A DNA stretch of 64,000 nt from Iris pallida (Eukaryota; Streptophyta; Magnoliopsida; Asparagales; Iridaceae), in NCBI GenBank assembly GCA_029216955.1, contig JANAVB010003999.1:2532163-2596162 (forward strand). Reading direction: 5' to 3'. Both the position numbers and the translations under genes were made by a program. Positions within the stretch are counted from its first letter, which is position 1, and the number at the start of each line of letters is the position of its first letter. Shown here piece by piece: positions 1 through 12,900 of the stretch. The notes under the pieces are model-generated. The model ran no database searches and was not told the DNA's origin. It saw only the letters and a program-made list of their open reading frames with translations.

Positions 1-719
1 GTCGACTTGCTTCTTCATCTATCAACTCGCTGTTGTTCACCTATAGACATGCTGTGAGATGGGCTCGGGCCCGACACCAAGTCTATGAAGAACTCAATGT
101 CCCTATCTGGCGGTATCCTCGACAACTCCTCGGGAAAGACTCCGAAACTCAGCATCAACGGATGTGGCAAATCCTGCCCCGCCAACACTCTCATAGAATC
201 CAGCTTCCGCTCCGCTGCTCCTCGAGCAAACTCGATCTCTGGCTCACCCGGCATCCTAAAAAAACTCTGCCTCCTCTGCAATCAATGATAGCATGGTGCA
301 TGCTCAACCAATCCATACCGAGTACCATATCGTACCTCGATAGGGGCTTTACGAGCAGACACGCACTCAAAGTCCCGGCCTCTCAGAGTGACTCTCCGCC
401 TCTTGCAAATATTAACCAGGATAATGCCTCCCCCGGTCATACTTGTAAGTCCTACCCATATATTCAGCAATGATATTGTGTCTCAGAGCAAAAGAAACAG
501 ACACAAACTATGGGTCGCCCCAGAATCAAATAAGACGAAAGCAGGGAAAGAAACTAGGAGAACATGACCTGCTACAACATCTTCCACGGGCTCTGCCTCC
601 TCCTCTGCTGCCAAAGCGAACACCCTGCCCGCGGGTGCTCCCCTCTGGTGCTGGACAAAATGCTGCTGCTGGGTCTGAAGTGGAGGACCCCTCTACTGAA
701 CCGCTGGTCCTCTAGCCGG
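1..719 (-). pseudogene. Decayed protease and start of reverse transcriptase of A'
   Basis: Minus-strand reading from 719 downwards continues from gag through two in-frame TAG codons, one immediately after gag. The retropepsin active-site motif DSGATHS then lies at about 507-527. The stretch before it (VFALAAEEEAE) matches the usual linker of plant gypsy polyproteins. Further down, about 281-15, is the conserved segment preceding RT: a run like PGEPEIEFARGAAERKLDSM, then VFPEELSRIPPDRDIEFFI, matching the usual VFPEELPGLPPDREVEFSID. The catalytic RT core (YxDD) lies beyond the window. Frames shift between protease and RT, so no functional polyprotein is possible. Confidence 0.8.
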
Positions 720-1566
720 CTACACCCTGTCCTGGCCTCCCATGGCTGCCCGAGCAGGGCAGCCCTTCAGCTGGTGGTCGGTCCCTCCGTAAAATAGACA
801 AGCGCCTAACCTCCTTCGGCATACATCTCTGCTGTGCCCCGTCTTTCTGCAGAAAGCACACTGCTGGGTCTGCCTCTGGCCCTGACCCTGATACTGCTGG
901 GCACGCGCCGGTGCCTGCTGAATCTGCAATAGAGGCTGCTGCTGAAATAGCCTCTGCTGCTGCTGCTGAATGTGGGGGCGCTTGGCCGGTCCCGTACTGG
1001 AACTCGCCTCCATAGTATCTCCGCTCCTCTTCGGCTTGAGGCTGAAGTCCTCCCCTGCGATCTGTGCGTCCATCAATATCTGATCGAACGTCACGTCACG
1101 GCGACTCGAGGTGCGGGTGCGCACTGCATGAATAAGTCCCCTACAGAACTTACGAGCCTTCTGTCCCTTATCCTGGATCATATTGGGAGCAAACCTGCTA
1201 AGGCGAAAGAACTCAGCTGCATACTCGTCCACCGACGAGTTCCCCTGCACTAGACCCACGAACTGGTCCTCCAATGCTGTAAGAGGCACGTCCGGGAAGA
1301 ACTTCTCCTTGAAGAGCCTTCGAAAGTTCTCCCATGTCAGCCCTCTCACCGACGCACGAGGATCCGTACGGTACCATGTCAGCGCAATATCGAAGAATCG
1401 GCTGGCTGCGGCCGAAACCCAAAGTGCTCTAGAAAGCTCTGCCAGCTCCATGCTCCGCTGTACATCCTCTAGCCAGTCGTCTGCATAAAGGATGCCCTCT
1501 GTTCCTGTGAAGTCCTTGGAGCTCATCTTCCTAAAGTCTAGTACTGTCCCTGGCCTGGACTGCTGC
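720..1566 (-). pseudogene. Gypsy gag of A', C-terminal part (capsid-like domain and zinc knuckles)
   Basis: The open frame gives a retrotransposon gag domain: TGTEGILYADDWLEDV near its start (here with DD before W), a central WENFRRLFKEKFFP and DEYAAEFFRLSRFAP, then a Gln-rich linker and two CCHC knuckles. The first knuckle, CAFCRKTGHSRDVC, is complete. In the second, the second cysteine is replaced (CLFYGGTDH...), so it cannot coordinate zinc normally. The protein would form the virus-like particle and bind genomic RNA. The frame continues upstream of the first ATG (1526) to the junction with solo LTR S1 at 1566. The missing N-terminal part is at 3670-4069, in a compatible frame across the insertion. 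Confidence 0.85.
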
Positions 1567-3669
1567 TGTCACGCCCCGCTCCCATAGGAGCGATCGTCCT
1601 CGCTAAGACGTGATGCCGCACGGGCCTAGGTTGCGCCCGTGCAAGGCCAAGTCCAGAAACGGCCGATTTGAGCTAGGCCACATAGTCGCACAGAGTGTCC
1701 TCATTTGCAGCAGAAAGTAAATGAACACAAATTGAAGCGAATTCAAACTCTTTATTGATATTCAAGAAGTTTACAAGCGGCGCTAGGCCGAGTTTACAAG
1801 TCGCTCAAGCTCTCTCTCTCTGAAACATAAAAGGCGTGCCAAGTGGCTTACAAGATGGAATGATTCATGACGATATTCTAATACATTATGTCCTGTATAT
1901 GGTGCTCCAGCTCCTTGCAACGCTCCAAAGCTCGAGAGAGCTCCGCGCCTTAGCACGTTCGAGGGAAGCTCCGCACCCGCCGACGTTCCCTGCTTCCTGC
2001 AAGCAGACTGTGGGGTTATCAGTACATTGTTATGCACTAGTGGGGAGGCTAGCTCGCCCACAATGCTATCATTACCAAACACGTTATATTTACTTTTGTG
2101 CACCGTCTATCATTCATTGTCTTTCTAATCTTGCCTTAGGGTCAATTTCATGGCATATCTCATAGCCTATCTCGTGTTGCTGATTTCAAGTGTCGCATGG
2201 AATTTCATACATGACTTACCCATACTTACCGTCCGGCCTTCCCTGTTCAATGTAAACCAAGTTAGTCAACAATTCATATATTTTAATGCAACATGATTCG
2301 CGTAAACATTCAATGCCAAGGGCGTGTTCCTGCCTTAGATTCTAACGCGTCGTAGGCGTGTTTTCAATTTCATTTGCACGAAGTATTCATTATCATTTGG
2401 TGTGATACATTTCAAGCCGTTCAGTAGGCGATTGTTCATTTAACTTAGACTACTTTGATTTCAATGCAAGGACTTGCTCGTGGATAGCCACCAGCAAGGT
2501 CCACTTAATCTATATGTACCGGTTGCTGGCTTTACAAGCCAATTTGGACATTTCTCCTTGGTATTTCTCAACTTAGCGTAGGGTGATGGCTGGTACACCC
2601 CGTTAAGTCTTTTGAAATACCCTGCACTTATGTCTTCCGGTGCCCAAGCCCGCACCCAGGAAGCCCGTAAGCCCCGACTTTTGATTCTGCCTAGGCCGGC
2701 CACGGTATACTCCACACAACGCCCGTGCCGCAGAATCACTGCATAGCCACGGCATCGCCACCCCTCGCCCGTGCCATTTTTCCACGACCATTTCGTATTA
2801 ACTTGTTTTTTTTCTAACTTAACGGCTGTCTCTGAGCCGTAGGCTAACCCTTAGCCTTAATGCGTTATCGACCAGGTTGGCGTCCGTACAGCGCAGGTAG
2901 CGAGCCCCGTTGTACGTGCCCGTCACACCTGTCGCTAACCATTCTTTCTTTTCTTATCTTTCATTCATTCTTTTTTTTCTTTCTTTCACTTGTCCGTTTG
3001 TTCATCGATTCATTTATGTATTCATAATTTCATTTGTTGATTCATTCATTCACTTATTCGTTCATTCATTCATTCATACATTTTGTAACTCCTCGTGCGG
3101 GAGTCGCCTTGGCGATCCATCGGTCCCATAGTCTTTCAATATTGCTAAACTCTACTCGGAACGACTATGTCGATAGTCTTCCCATTTCATTGTTGTAACC
3201 CATTCATTGTTTTGATTGTTGAACGCATAGGGAACTTGAACATATGCTTGTGCCGTAGCACGAGGGTGGAGCACGGTGCGAGAGTTCTATATTTGCCGAG
3301 TTCCTTTCCATATTCTATACAAGCATACAAGATGGGATTATTCTCTTAGCTAGGTACGTTGAGTCATTTATTAGCATGCACGGTGTTATCGCCTAGCGAT
3401 TCTCGTAATAGTGTCCGTATTATTATATGTCTAGGCTAAGCAAAGACGGGTTCATCGGAGCCACCCACCTTAGCGATGTTTGCATCGGCCGAGCGATACT
3501 CCGAGCGCGCCTTTGAAAGTCTAAGTCTGGATTCATCTTGTCGGGCCAATGTAAGCCTTGCACCAATTCTTCTTCAGGTCGATGCCAACTCTTCGGGTCG
3601 ACGACTCGTTTGAGTCGTTGCATTTGCCGTTTGAATCGGCATTCCGCTAGAGCAGAGCGGGTCGTTACA
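1567..3669 (-). mobile_element. Solo LTR S1 inserted in the A' gag
   Basis: The 2,103-bp segment begins TGTCACGCCCCG and ends GGGTCGTTACA on the plus strand, so it has TG...CA termini. It is flanked by a perfect 5-bp duplication GCTGC (1562-1566 and 3670-3674). Removing it leaves the host gag frame continuous. I see no coding region, second LTR copy or primer-binding site inside, so a solo LTR left by LTR-LTR recombination is the simplest reading. Minus orientation is inferred from an AATAAA-type signal near 1755 on the minus strand and from the minus-strand end GGGGCGTGACA, which matches the ends of LTRs B and C. A related end sequence occurs at 26800-26873. Confidence 0.88.
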
Positions 3670-4069
3670 GCTGCTGGTACGGCTGCTGGCCAGTAGGGCC
3701 CTGCACCGTACCCGGTGCCACTCTCTCCACTGCTGCCAGTGCAAGCTGATGCGAGTTCTCCATACTCTGCCTCAGCATCTCGATCTGACGGTGTGACGCC
3801 TCTGCCTGGGCCCACTGTGTCTCCATCATCTGCTGAAGGAGAAGGAACATATTATGTGTATCCGTCGGTATCGGTGGTGGTGGTGGCAGTATCTCCGGAA
3901 CAACGGCCGTAACCCTCTGGGGTGGAGGTGGTAGACCTCCCTGTGCAATTGCCGGGGTCTCTGGAATAGTAGAATCACTAGGGACAATCTCGTGAACCTC
4001 CTCCTCGGCCGGGTCAGATCTCTCGGGCAAGCTACTCGATCCAGAGGCCTGCGGATGCATCTTCGTCAT
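3670..4069 (-). pseudogene. Gypsy gag of A', N-terminal part
   Basis: The frame starts at the ATG at 4069 (MTKMHPQASGSS...), the first ATG after the leader. It encodes an acidic and proline-rich N-terminus, two polyproline runs near residues 50-70, and a helical Gln-rich segment (LLQQMMETQWAQAEASHRQ) typical of the disordered or coiled N-terminus of plant gypsy gags. It is cut at codon 134 by solo LTR S1, whose first bases supply a stop. The rest of gag continues at 1566. Assignment rests on position and continuity of frame rather than on a conserved domain in this part. Confidence 0.75.
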
Positions 4070-4324
4070 CCTGGAGACGAATTAAAACAAAAAGATCAAT
4101 ATGACACATGAGTAGATTATCAAAGAAGGACAGTTAATTTAATACAAGGTGAATAATCATGATAATCAAAAGATCAAAAATTTTCTAGGTGTGATTGAGA
4201 AACTCCTATCATATCCTAGGTCCTACGTCCTAATCGCAGGCTCGTAATTAGTACTCTAAGTCGAACACCATTACGAGATCGCACTAATTGCGACACTCGA
4301 CCTGCGTGGGCTACCACAAAAATG
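4070..4324 (-). other. 5' untranslated leader of A'
   Basis: Lies between the LTR end and the gag ATG. It aligns by eye with the leaders of element A at 30695 and 41605 (shared GGTGGCCCATGCAGG-like motif, CTCGTAATGGTG, GATAGGAGTTWCTCAATCACA). The motif at 4299-4315 starts 9 nt inside the LTR end. No canonical TGGTATCAGAGC primer-binding site is visible. Confidence 0.75.
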
Positions 4325-4793
4325 TGTTACGACCCGCACCCTTATGAGGGGCATGAGCACGTGGGTACGTCCAGCCTACGCTGCAGTGTCGGCGGTAGAA
4401 CGCTGTATATAACGTCTATAAATACTACGACTAACAGTATAAATGTACATGTACAGTATATACTCTCAGAATATAGGTGACATAACAATACAGTCTCAAT
4501 CACAGAATAAAACTAAGGTAGATAGCTCAGAAGGAAAGACATATGATAGATGAAAGAGTAAATAAGTCCAGAGTCCAATACAAGCCCAGATATATACAAC
4601 ATCACAGGGTATCAAAATATAATATAGAAACTACAGTCTGATAAAGCTAGCTGGATCGCAGTCCAGTCAAACCTAGCTAACCTACACTACTCTGGAAGTA
4701 CAAAATCTAGTGGCTCTACTATAAGGCCACGATCCAAGGCTACCCCATCTAACTCGATCCCATAATAGGTCGAGCAGTCCGCCTCAGAGTCAT

Positions 4794-5625
4794 CTGTAAT
4801 ATATCATAACGGTATCCTGTCAGGAAAATGAGCAAGTACAAACACTAACAGCAGTTCCATGTGAATTGACAAGTTCTATAAGAGACAGTATAATAAACTA
4901 CAAGACAAAGATATATGAAGACTTGGGAACCGTTCGGAAGCCAAGTTATAACCCTTAAACCAAACAAGGACTGGGGTTGTAACTCCTCTCCCGAGCAGAA
5001 CTTAGTCTCCAATTAAGGTACAATGTAAAGGCATGTAGAGCATGTGAGTAACTGTATATCATGCATGGTGAGAAAGTACTGAATGTAGAACAGAACAGGA
5101 TATACGATAAGATAAAGTAAATATAAAATGTGCCTCGAACATTATAGCCTAATGTGATCGGTATGGGTCAAGAATCAGGCTTCCAGCCGACCGGCTACAA
5201 GTACGTAGACTCGGTCCGGCCGGGATAGTAGGCTATGGAGCAAGTAGTAGCACAGGTCAGGCTATACCCATCGTGAGGTGAGGGTATAGCTATGATACAA
5301 GTAGTAACTCAAGGTGGGCATTGATCACACTATCTATAGTATTCCCCATTTCCTGAATAGTATACGGATCCGGACATAGTACGTCATGACGCGGGATTCC
5401 CTAAGAGGGGAGCAAGTCCTCTTCAGGAATCGGCGTCAATACAAGTACGAGAATCAAGACTAAGCAAGTACCAGTATCCCAAGAAATCCAGGAATGACAT
5501 CTCATGACAGGAATCCGACAATACTAGTCCGTGAACTATCGTGTCTGAGAATCAAGTAAGACACTACGACTAAATCGGATATAGCAAATATCAAGACAAT
5601 GAAAACTATCAGTGAATGTACTCGT
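4794..5625 (-). promoter_or_regulatory. Candidate intron-like block in the A' LTR
   Basis: On the minus strand, a donor-like sequence CAGACGAGTACATTC at about 5628 is followed, about 800 nt later, by CCTGACAGGAT and the acceptor-like ATTACAG at 4794. The same pair occurs at comparable spacing in LTRs A, S2 and E. Downstream of the acceptor-like site a short frame containing EADCSTYYGI resembles DADCPTYYGF in element A. Splicing is inference only. Confidence 0.35.
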
Positions 5626-5745
5626 CTGCTGTCCTGAGCTGTAGGGTATATCAATGCTCAGAGTGGAAAATTAGAGACCTAAAGATGAGATACTGTATGT
5701 TAATTTAGGTTTAAACAAGTTTAAGAATGATTCGTAACGAATGAT

Positions 5746-6140
5746 ATGCAATCCAGGTCAAACTTGGTCTCACTGAGTCACACTAAGTCCTGTCAAGTCA
5801 ATCTAGGTCAAATCAAGTTATATCAAGTCAATCTAAGCCAGACCAAGTCAACCCTAGGTCATACCAGTCATCACAGGTCAAAACAAGTCGAAGAAAGTCA
5901 AACGGGGTCAAGAGTTGGCATACAGTTGACTTTTGGTCAAATGGTCAACCCTGGTCAACTCTGGTCAACTCTAGGTCAACTCTAGATCAACTCTAGGTCA
6001 GACTGGTCAAATGTTGACCAACAGTTGACTTTTGGTCAACTGGTCAACTCTGGTTTGGATTTGGTCAAATCTAGACAAAGTGTTGACTCACGGTTGACTT
6101 TTGGGTAAAAAGTCAACTCTGGGTCAACCGGGGTCAAGAC
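5746..6140 (-). promoter_or_regulatory. W-box (TTGACY) array in the A' LTR
   Basis: More than 20 copies of GGTCAA/AGTCAA (TTGACC/TTGACT on the minus strand) and several TTGAC on the plus strand occur within about 395 bp. W-boxes are the binding sites of plant WRKY transcription factors (established). The cluster lies upstream, in transcription order, of the donor-like block at 5625. A role as a stress-responsive retrotransposon promoter is inference. Confidence 0.5.
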
Positions 6141-6713
6141 TAGGTCTAGGCGACTATTTCTAACTATTACCAACCTCTACAACCCATATCCAAGTCCATC
6201 TTGGACTTCGAAACTCAAATCTTGACCGTAGGCCAATATCCTATTTTGCCCTTAAAAAGGGTAAAATTCTAGCTTAGGCAATTATCAAGTTAGCCTACCT
6301 ACGCTTGGTATTTTGACCCGAGCTCCCTAGGGTAGAAAGATACTAGCCTATACATATATTACCTACCAAGATACCTAAGTAAAGTGGACATCTAGTCCAT
6401 GATACGGCCCATTGCCGATATCTTGAATATCTCAAGATACGCAATGGTACGGCGCGATACCGGCGTCCTACAACCCCGATTTCCACTCGGGAGCCTACCC
6501 GCAAAATCTAATTCACGTATTCTTGCCCCACGCCAAGTTTCAACTCATTCCGATACTCCGAGCTCCGTTTCGCCCTCTAACTCGACCCCCTCTATTTCCT
6601 ATTTCTCACTTTTCTTCCTATTCTTCTAACTTCTTCTAATTCTTTCCTTCTAACTTCTTCTTATTCTTTTCCTTAATCTTCTTCTCCTATTCTCTTCTAA
6701 TTTAACTATCTAC

Positions 6714-7590
<877 letters not shown>

Positions 7591-8250
7591 ACTCTCAAAA
7601 GGATTAAACCATAATAAATCCTTAACCTATTTTTCTGGGAAAATCCTACAAATTTGTGGGCAAATGGTGGAGAATGAGCTCCTCTCCATTTATTGTGAGG
7701 GAAATGAATGCAAATGAGTAATAAATTGGGAATTAAAATCATACCTAGATTAGGTTTTGGTTGGAGGAAGAAAAGCTTGGAAGAATGAACTTTGAAAGAG
7801 AGAGAGAGAGAGAGAGAGTTGCTTAGTGGAGAAGAAAGAGGGGGGGGGGGGGGGGGGGGGGCTCTCCTTCATGGCCGGCCAAGCATGGGTGAGTAGGGGC
7901 ACTTGTATTTACAAGTTTGCCCCTCCCAAGCCTAAATGCTAATAAATCCCAAAATAGGTTTAGGAAGTTGCTAAAAATAAATAAAAATCATAATTAAACT
8001 TAATTACTCATGGGGGACTAGTCCAAACTCCTAACCCTAAAAGTTTAGTGTGGTGGGCCATGGTTTAAATAACATGCTAATTACGACTCAAGTCGAAATT
8101 CACCGGGGTCCCGAATTAACTCGGAATGCGATGAAATTCGAACCCGACTCCTATAATAATTAAATAATAATATTCATGAATAAAATTCCCAAAATATTAT
8201 AAAATAGAAAATTACCATTTTACCCCTAACTGGGAAAAGTGAGGGTGACA

Positions 8251-9465
8251 CTTACGGCCAATGCTGGCCCTCTGCTCGGTGCTGCCCCTGGAGCTGGCAA
8301 TGTCAGAAACTTCTAAACTGGCCCTCCTGGCCTCTGTATCATAGGACAATTGGCAATCCGGTGGTCTGGACTGCCACACCTCATACATAACCCATTAGCT
8401 GAACGACACACATCCCTAGTGTGCCCTCCCTTACCACAGTAAGTACATCCAATAGGCGTCCCCTGGCGCTGCTGCTGGTTCCTCGGCTGCTGATATCTCA
8501 GATACTGCCATCCTCCGCGGCGCTCCTGACTCATGAATACGGATGCCGGGCACTGGCGTCGATGTTCGCTGTACTGCTCCTCCACTCCTGCTCTGAGAAT
8601 GAGTCCTCTTCTGGCCTCCATGTCTTGTCACCAGCCTTTGTTGGGTGAGTTCATACCTCCGGGCTGCCGTTAAAACGGCATCAAAAGTTTGATAGTCGTT
8701 CCCCTCTACAAGCTGTAGAATTTCAAAATGAAGTCCCTGTTGGAACCTCATCGCCTTCTCTGGCTCTGTAGCTACCATCGTCGGTGCAAACCGACTCAGT
8801 CTGCAGAACTCTGCTGCATATCCATCCACCGTCTTCCCAGCCTGCTTGAGACTGATAAACCTCTGCTGTAGCTCATATCGTGCTACCACGCCAAAGTACT
8901 TGGCCTTGAATCTGGTATGGAAGCTATCCCAGGGAACAGGACACCTCAGTCCAACCTCTTCTGATGCCCACCAATCGCGGGCGAGATCCTGAAGTATCAG
9001 TCTGACCTGGTCAACCTTCTCTTCTGCTGGAACCTTAGCTGCAGTCAATATGGCCTCAGTGTCCTGAAGTCAAGCATCCGTCGTGATGGCGTCCTCCGTG
9101 CCGTCAAAATATCTCGGGTTAAGTCGACAAAACCTCCTCGATGCTCCTGAATCATTCCTTACACTTCTCTCAAGGGCCAATTGTAACCCCTGATTCAGTA
9201 GCACATTCTGTTCCTGCTGTCGGGTCTGCTGTTGCTGATGGGCTGCTACCTGTTGCTGCTGAGTAGCCAAGAATCCCTGGATGATCTCCAGGAGTGCTGT
9301 ATCATCAGGTATGGGCGTCGTTGCTGGCACTGCTAGGGGTGCAGGAGTTTCCAGAACCAGCGGTTCCACTGGCTCTGATATTATTTCCACTCGGATCTGA
9401 TCAGGAGATTGCACTCCTTCCGGTTGCTGCCCCGTCGAGCCATGTTCCACTGGTTGTTCCTCCAT
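8251..9465 (-). pseudogene. Gypsy gag of element B
   Basis: Starts at ATG 9465 (MEEQPVEHGSTGQQPEGV). It has a disordered Gln-rich N-terminus (residues 1-110), then the retrotransposon gag domain: RYFDGTEDAITTDA, WASEEVGLRC..WDSFHTRFKAKYF, TVDGYAAEFCRLSRFAP, and FQQGLHFEILQLVEG. Two complete CCHC knuckles follow (CTYCGKGGHTRDVC near 8410-8452, CMRCGSPDHRIANC near 8350-8392). Defects are a TGA where the family has Trp (about 9070), a frameshift near 8570-8600 that moves the knuckles into another frame, and a TAG after the second knuckle. The sequence is cut at 8251 by insertion of A'. It is close to the gag of element C, so B and C are sister families. Confidence 0.85.
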
Positions 9466-9515
9466 GTTGGCCTCGCCAGCTACTGAGAAAGAAGCACCCC
9501 TATAAGGAAAGGTAC

Positions 9516-9900
9516 CACTACACCAAAATAGTCATTTCCTAACGACTATAAGCGTTAGGAAAAATTTTCCTAACGGTTTTTTTCCGTTGGTAGTACGGCG
9601 TGGGAAATTTTTCTAACGGTAAAAAACCGTTGGTAAATTTACTTTCCTAACATTAAAAATCGTTGGAAAAATAAATTTTCTAAAAGTAAACAACCGTTGG
9701 TAAATTTACTTTCCTAACGGTTTTTACCGTTAGGAATATAAATTTGCTCACATTAAAAATCGTTGAAAAAATAAATTTGCTAACAGTAAAAAACCGTTGG
9801 AAAAATAAATTTGCTAATGGTAAAAAACTGTTGGAAAATGACTATGTTAATGGTAAAAAAATGTTAGAAAAATAAATTTTCTAACAATAGAAAATCGATA
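9516..9900. repeat. CACTA2 left terminal inverted repeat and subterminal repeats
   Basis: After the terminal CACTACACCAAAA come repeated units of the form TTCCTAACGGTAAAAAACCGTTGG in degenerate copies on both strands up to about 9900. Such subterminal arrays are the transposase-binding sites of En/Spm elements (established for the family). Binding here is inferred. Confidence 0.8.
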
Positions 9901-12900
9901 AAATAGGAATTTGTTTATATTGCGATAAATGTGTACTTCAAATTCCATACACTTTAAATTTGCTCACGTTATCAGTCAGTCAACACTAAGACTTATCTGT
10001 CAAATGAATGCTCAACTTGATTTTAGTATTATTACAAACAAAACCATACATACAGTTTGCAGCTTACATATGAGAATGAACCAACAACACATAATAATGC
10101 AAGTCCAAATTTGACACAATAACACAAGTTCAAAATTACATCTAGAATGGCATTGAATTATTACAAAATAAGGAACATCACTAAGAAACTAATTCCAACA
10201 CTAAGCAGACACTGAATTACTGTTCTCTTTTGACCTGTTGTGACTTCTTTCCTCCAGCGATTCCCCTCAATATTGCATTTTCTGCTATAATATATCTGCA
10301 CCGATATCTAATTCCAAAATCTGCAGATTATGTGGAAGAACAACAAGTTGTAGCTATTTGAACATTAGTATAGGTGACCTATTGCATATTGTTGCATATT
10401 TATGCAATATTTGGGTTATAGAATAGAACCTCTAGTATAGGTCATCTTCCTGGAGCCTGGAGGGCTAAAAAGCAAGCACATTCTGTCAAATAAAGACATC
10501 AAAAGTTACTCAGTTTAAACATTAAGGATATACATCATTCTGTCAAACAAAGCTTCTTGGTTAAGAATATACATCATTCTGCATCTAAATCTAACAATTT
10601 TTTACTTATTAGTTATCATAGTTGAGACATACAGTTCCATAATATAATCAGTCATCCAACATATCAGAACACCAAAGATTTCAGGATATCAGTCAAAGAG
10701 TTTTGTAGAATACCAAATGTGTTGGATTATAAAATAATGGATATCTTTTTGCATAAAAACTAATATCTTTAATGTAAGGCATTAAAGAGGACCAAAAATA
10801 ATTTGTCCCATCCTGATTATGGAATTTGATGTAAGCAGAAATGTGACTGTCAAACATGGAATTCACCAAATGACCATAGATTTATATTTATGTACGGCAT
10901 TTAAATATCCCTAGAGAAGGGAAAAGTGATTAAGCGTTAAGATTTTCAATCCAAGCTACAGTTCTAACTAGATGGTAATAGTAGAGTATGACAAGGTGGA
11001 TGGTACACCTATATGTGCTGCTATGGCACAGTTCCAGGTTCATATATACCAGTGATCTAGGTATTTTCATTAGTCACAAAGTTGATTAGTTTAGAGCTTC
11101 TAACGTCGAAAAGAAACTAAAGTTTATATCAACAACTAGCAAGGGAAGATGCAATAGAAGTGTAACAAGAAAAAGCAGTAGAAAGACCAAAGTAAGCAAC
11201 AACCTTCTTCTTTAAGTTCACTTCAAACATAAGCTAAACTAGAAGAAAGAGTATCAGAGCGATCATATTTACTGTTAAATATTCATGATGATTATGATAG
11301 CTTTGACCCATAAAAAATGTAGCAACCTTCGTTCTCTCATTATAAAGAAGATCCATTTACTTCATCATACCTTGATTCATCCCAAGTAGCTTTGAAGACG
11401 TTCTTTTTGCCCTTTTTGTAGTTCTTTTTGAACAAGAGACGTACATCAGGTCAGTGTGTGCTCGTGATCAGTCTTGTCGTGGCCTTCGATGATGACCTAA
11501 TATCCTCGTATCTCCCTTCGCCTTGGGGCTGGTTACAGAGTCAAAAACAACCATCAATTGCATCTTTCATTTGTGTTGTGTACAGATTATGTAATTCTCT
11601 ATAGCATATGATATAATCTCACTCACTTGTCTAAACTTCTAGTCTGAGAAATCGGCGGATGCTCCTCAATCATATGAGTTTAACTTGATGAGAATGGTAG
11701 ATCTACCTACCTGCCAACTGGCCTATTTGATTACCTACTCACAACTATGTTTGGCTAAAACTCAGCTAGTGAAATAGACGACCACATTTTGCCAAGTAAC
11801 ATTCTGCCTTAGTAGTAGAAGTAGGTGATAAATAAAAGAAAACTAAAAAGTTTGAACCATACAGTTTCTCAATTCAGACACAAAGTACTTTTTAAAATAA
11901 ATTTTCCATATCCAAAATGATATCAATCCAAATCCAACTAATTTTATGAATAAAATATGACCAATTAACTAACCAAACAAAACTACTTGTTACAAATAAC
12001 ATCTTGTTATTGCATGGAAGCATATAAATATTGATTAATCCGGCTTAAGATTGAACTTGGTAAAAATGAGATGGCATCAAGTCTAGAATCAGTCACAAAA
12101 TTGTCATATTTTAACCCGGATATGATCACAATGGTGAAAATTGAATGTGATCTTCTAGAGGTTGTGTTTATAATTTTGAGCCTTTGATGATGTGTGCCCA
12201 ACAATACCACAAGATGAGAACATTTCTAAATATGTTATTTCAAGAATAATGTTCATGAATTTATTCTTGCTGACTATTCAAGTATTGTTGATGATTAATG
12301 TACAACAAAATATGAAAGAAATGACAGAGGATTAATGCATTTAATTATATAACACGAATGCAATGGTTTTGAAAACCACACAAACAGAAAAAAGATGATG
12401 ATATCACATAAATCCTTCAGATGTTGTAGCTAATATGTTCATAGTAATCAACTTTGTCATGAGTTTGTAAACTGTTGGTCTTTCTTAGTAAACCATGACT
12501 ACCTACATATTTGGACCGAACAAATAGAAGTACACAGTTATCAAGATATTCGTGCTAAAATAGTCAGTAGATTAGCGAATGAACAAAGAAATCGTCAAAC
12601 ACCATGCCAACCATAAGATTGGAAATCGTCAAACACCAAGCCACTCATAAGATTGGAACAAGTCCGAGGCATAGCAACCCTCTTGTGAGAACAGAGAGAG
12701 TATCAGGATTTCGGCAGATCAACATTTGTGCAAGCAAGAAACTTAACATCACCAAGAACAAGAGAGTGTATTGAGTACTGACACATACTTTCTCTTCTCA
12801 TATCAGTTTGCTAACTTCTCAGCAAATCTCGCAATTTCGACGCTCCCTATTATGATGGTATACATACACATGTTTATTCTACGTATTTTTAGGTTAATGG

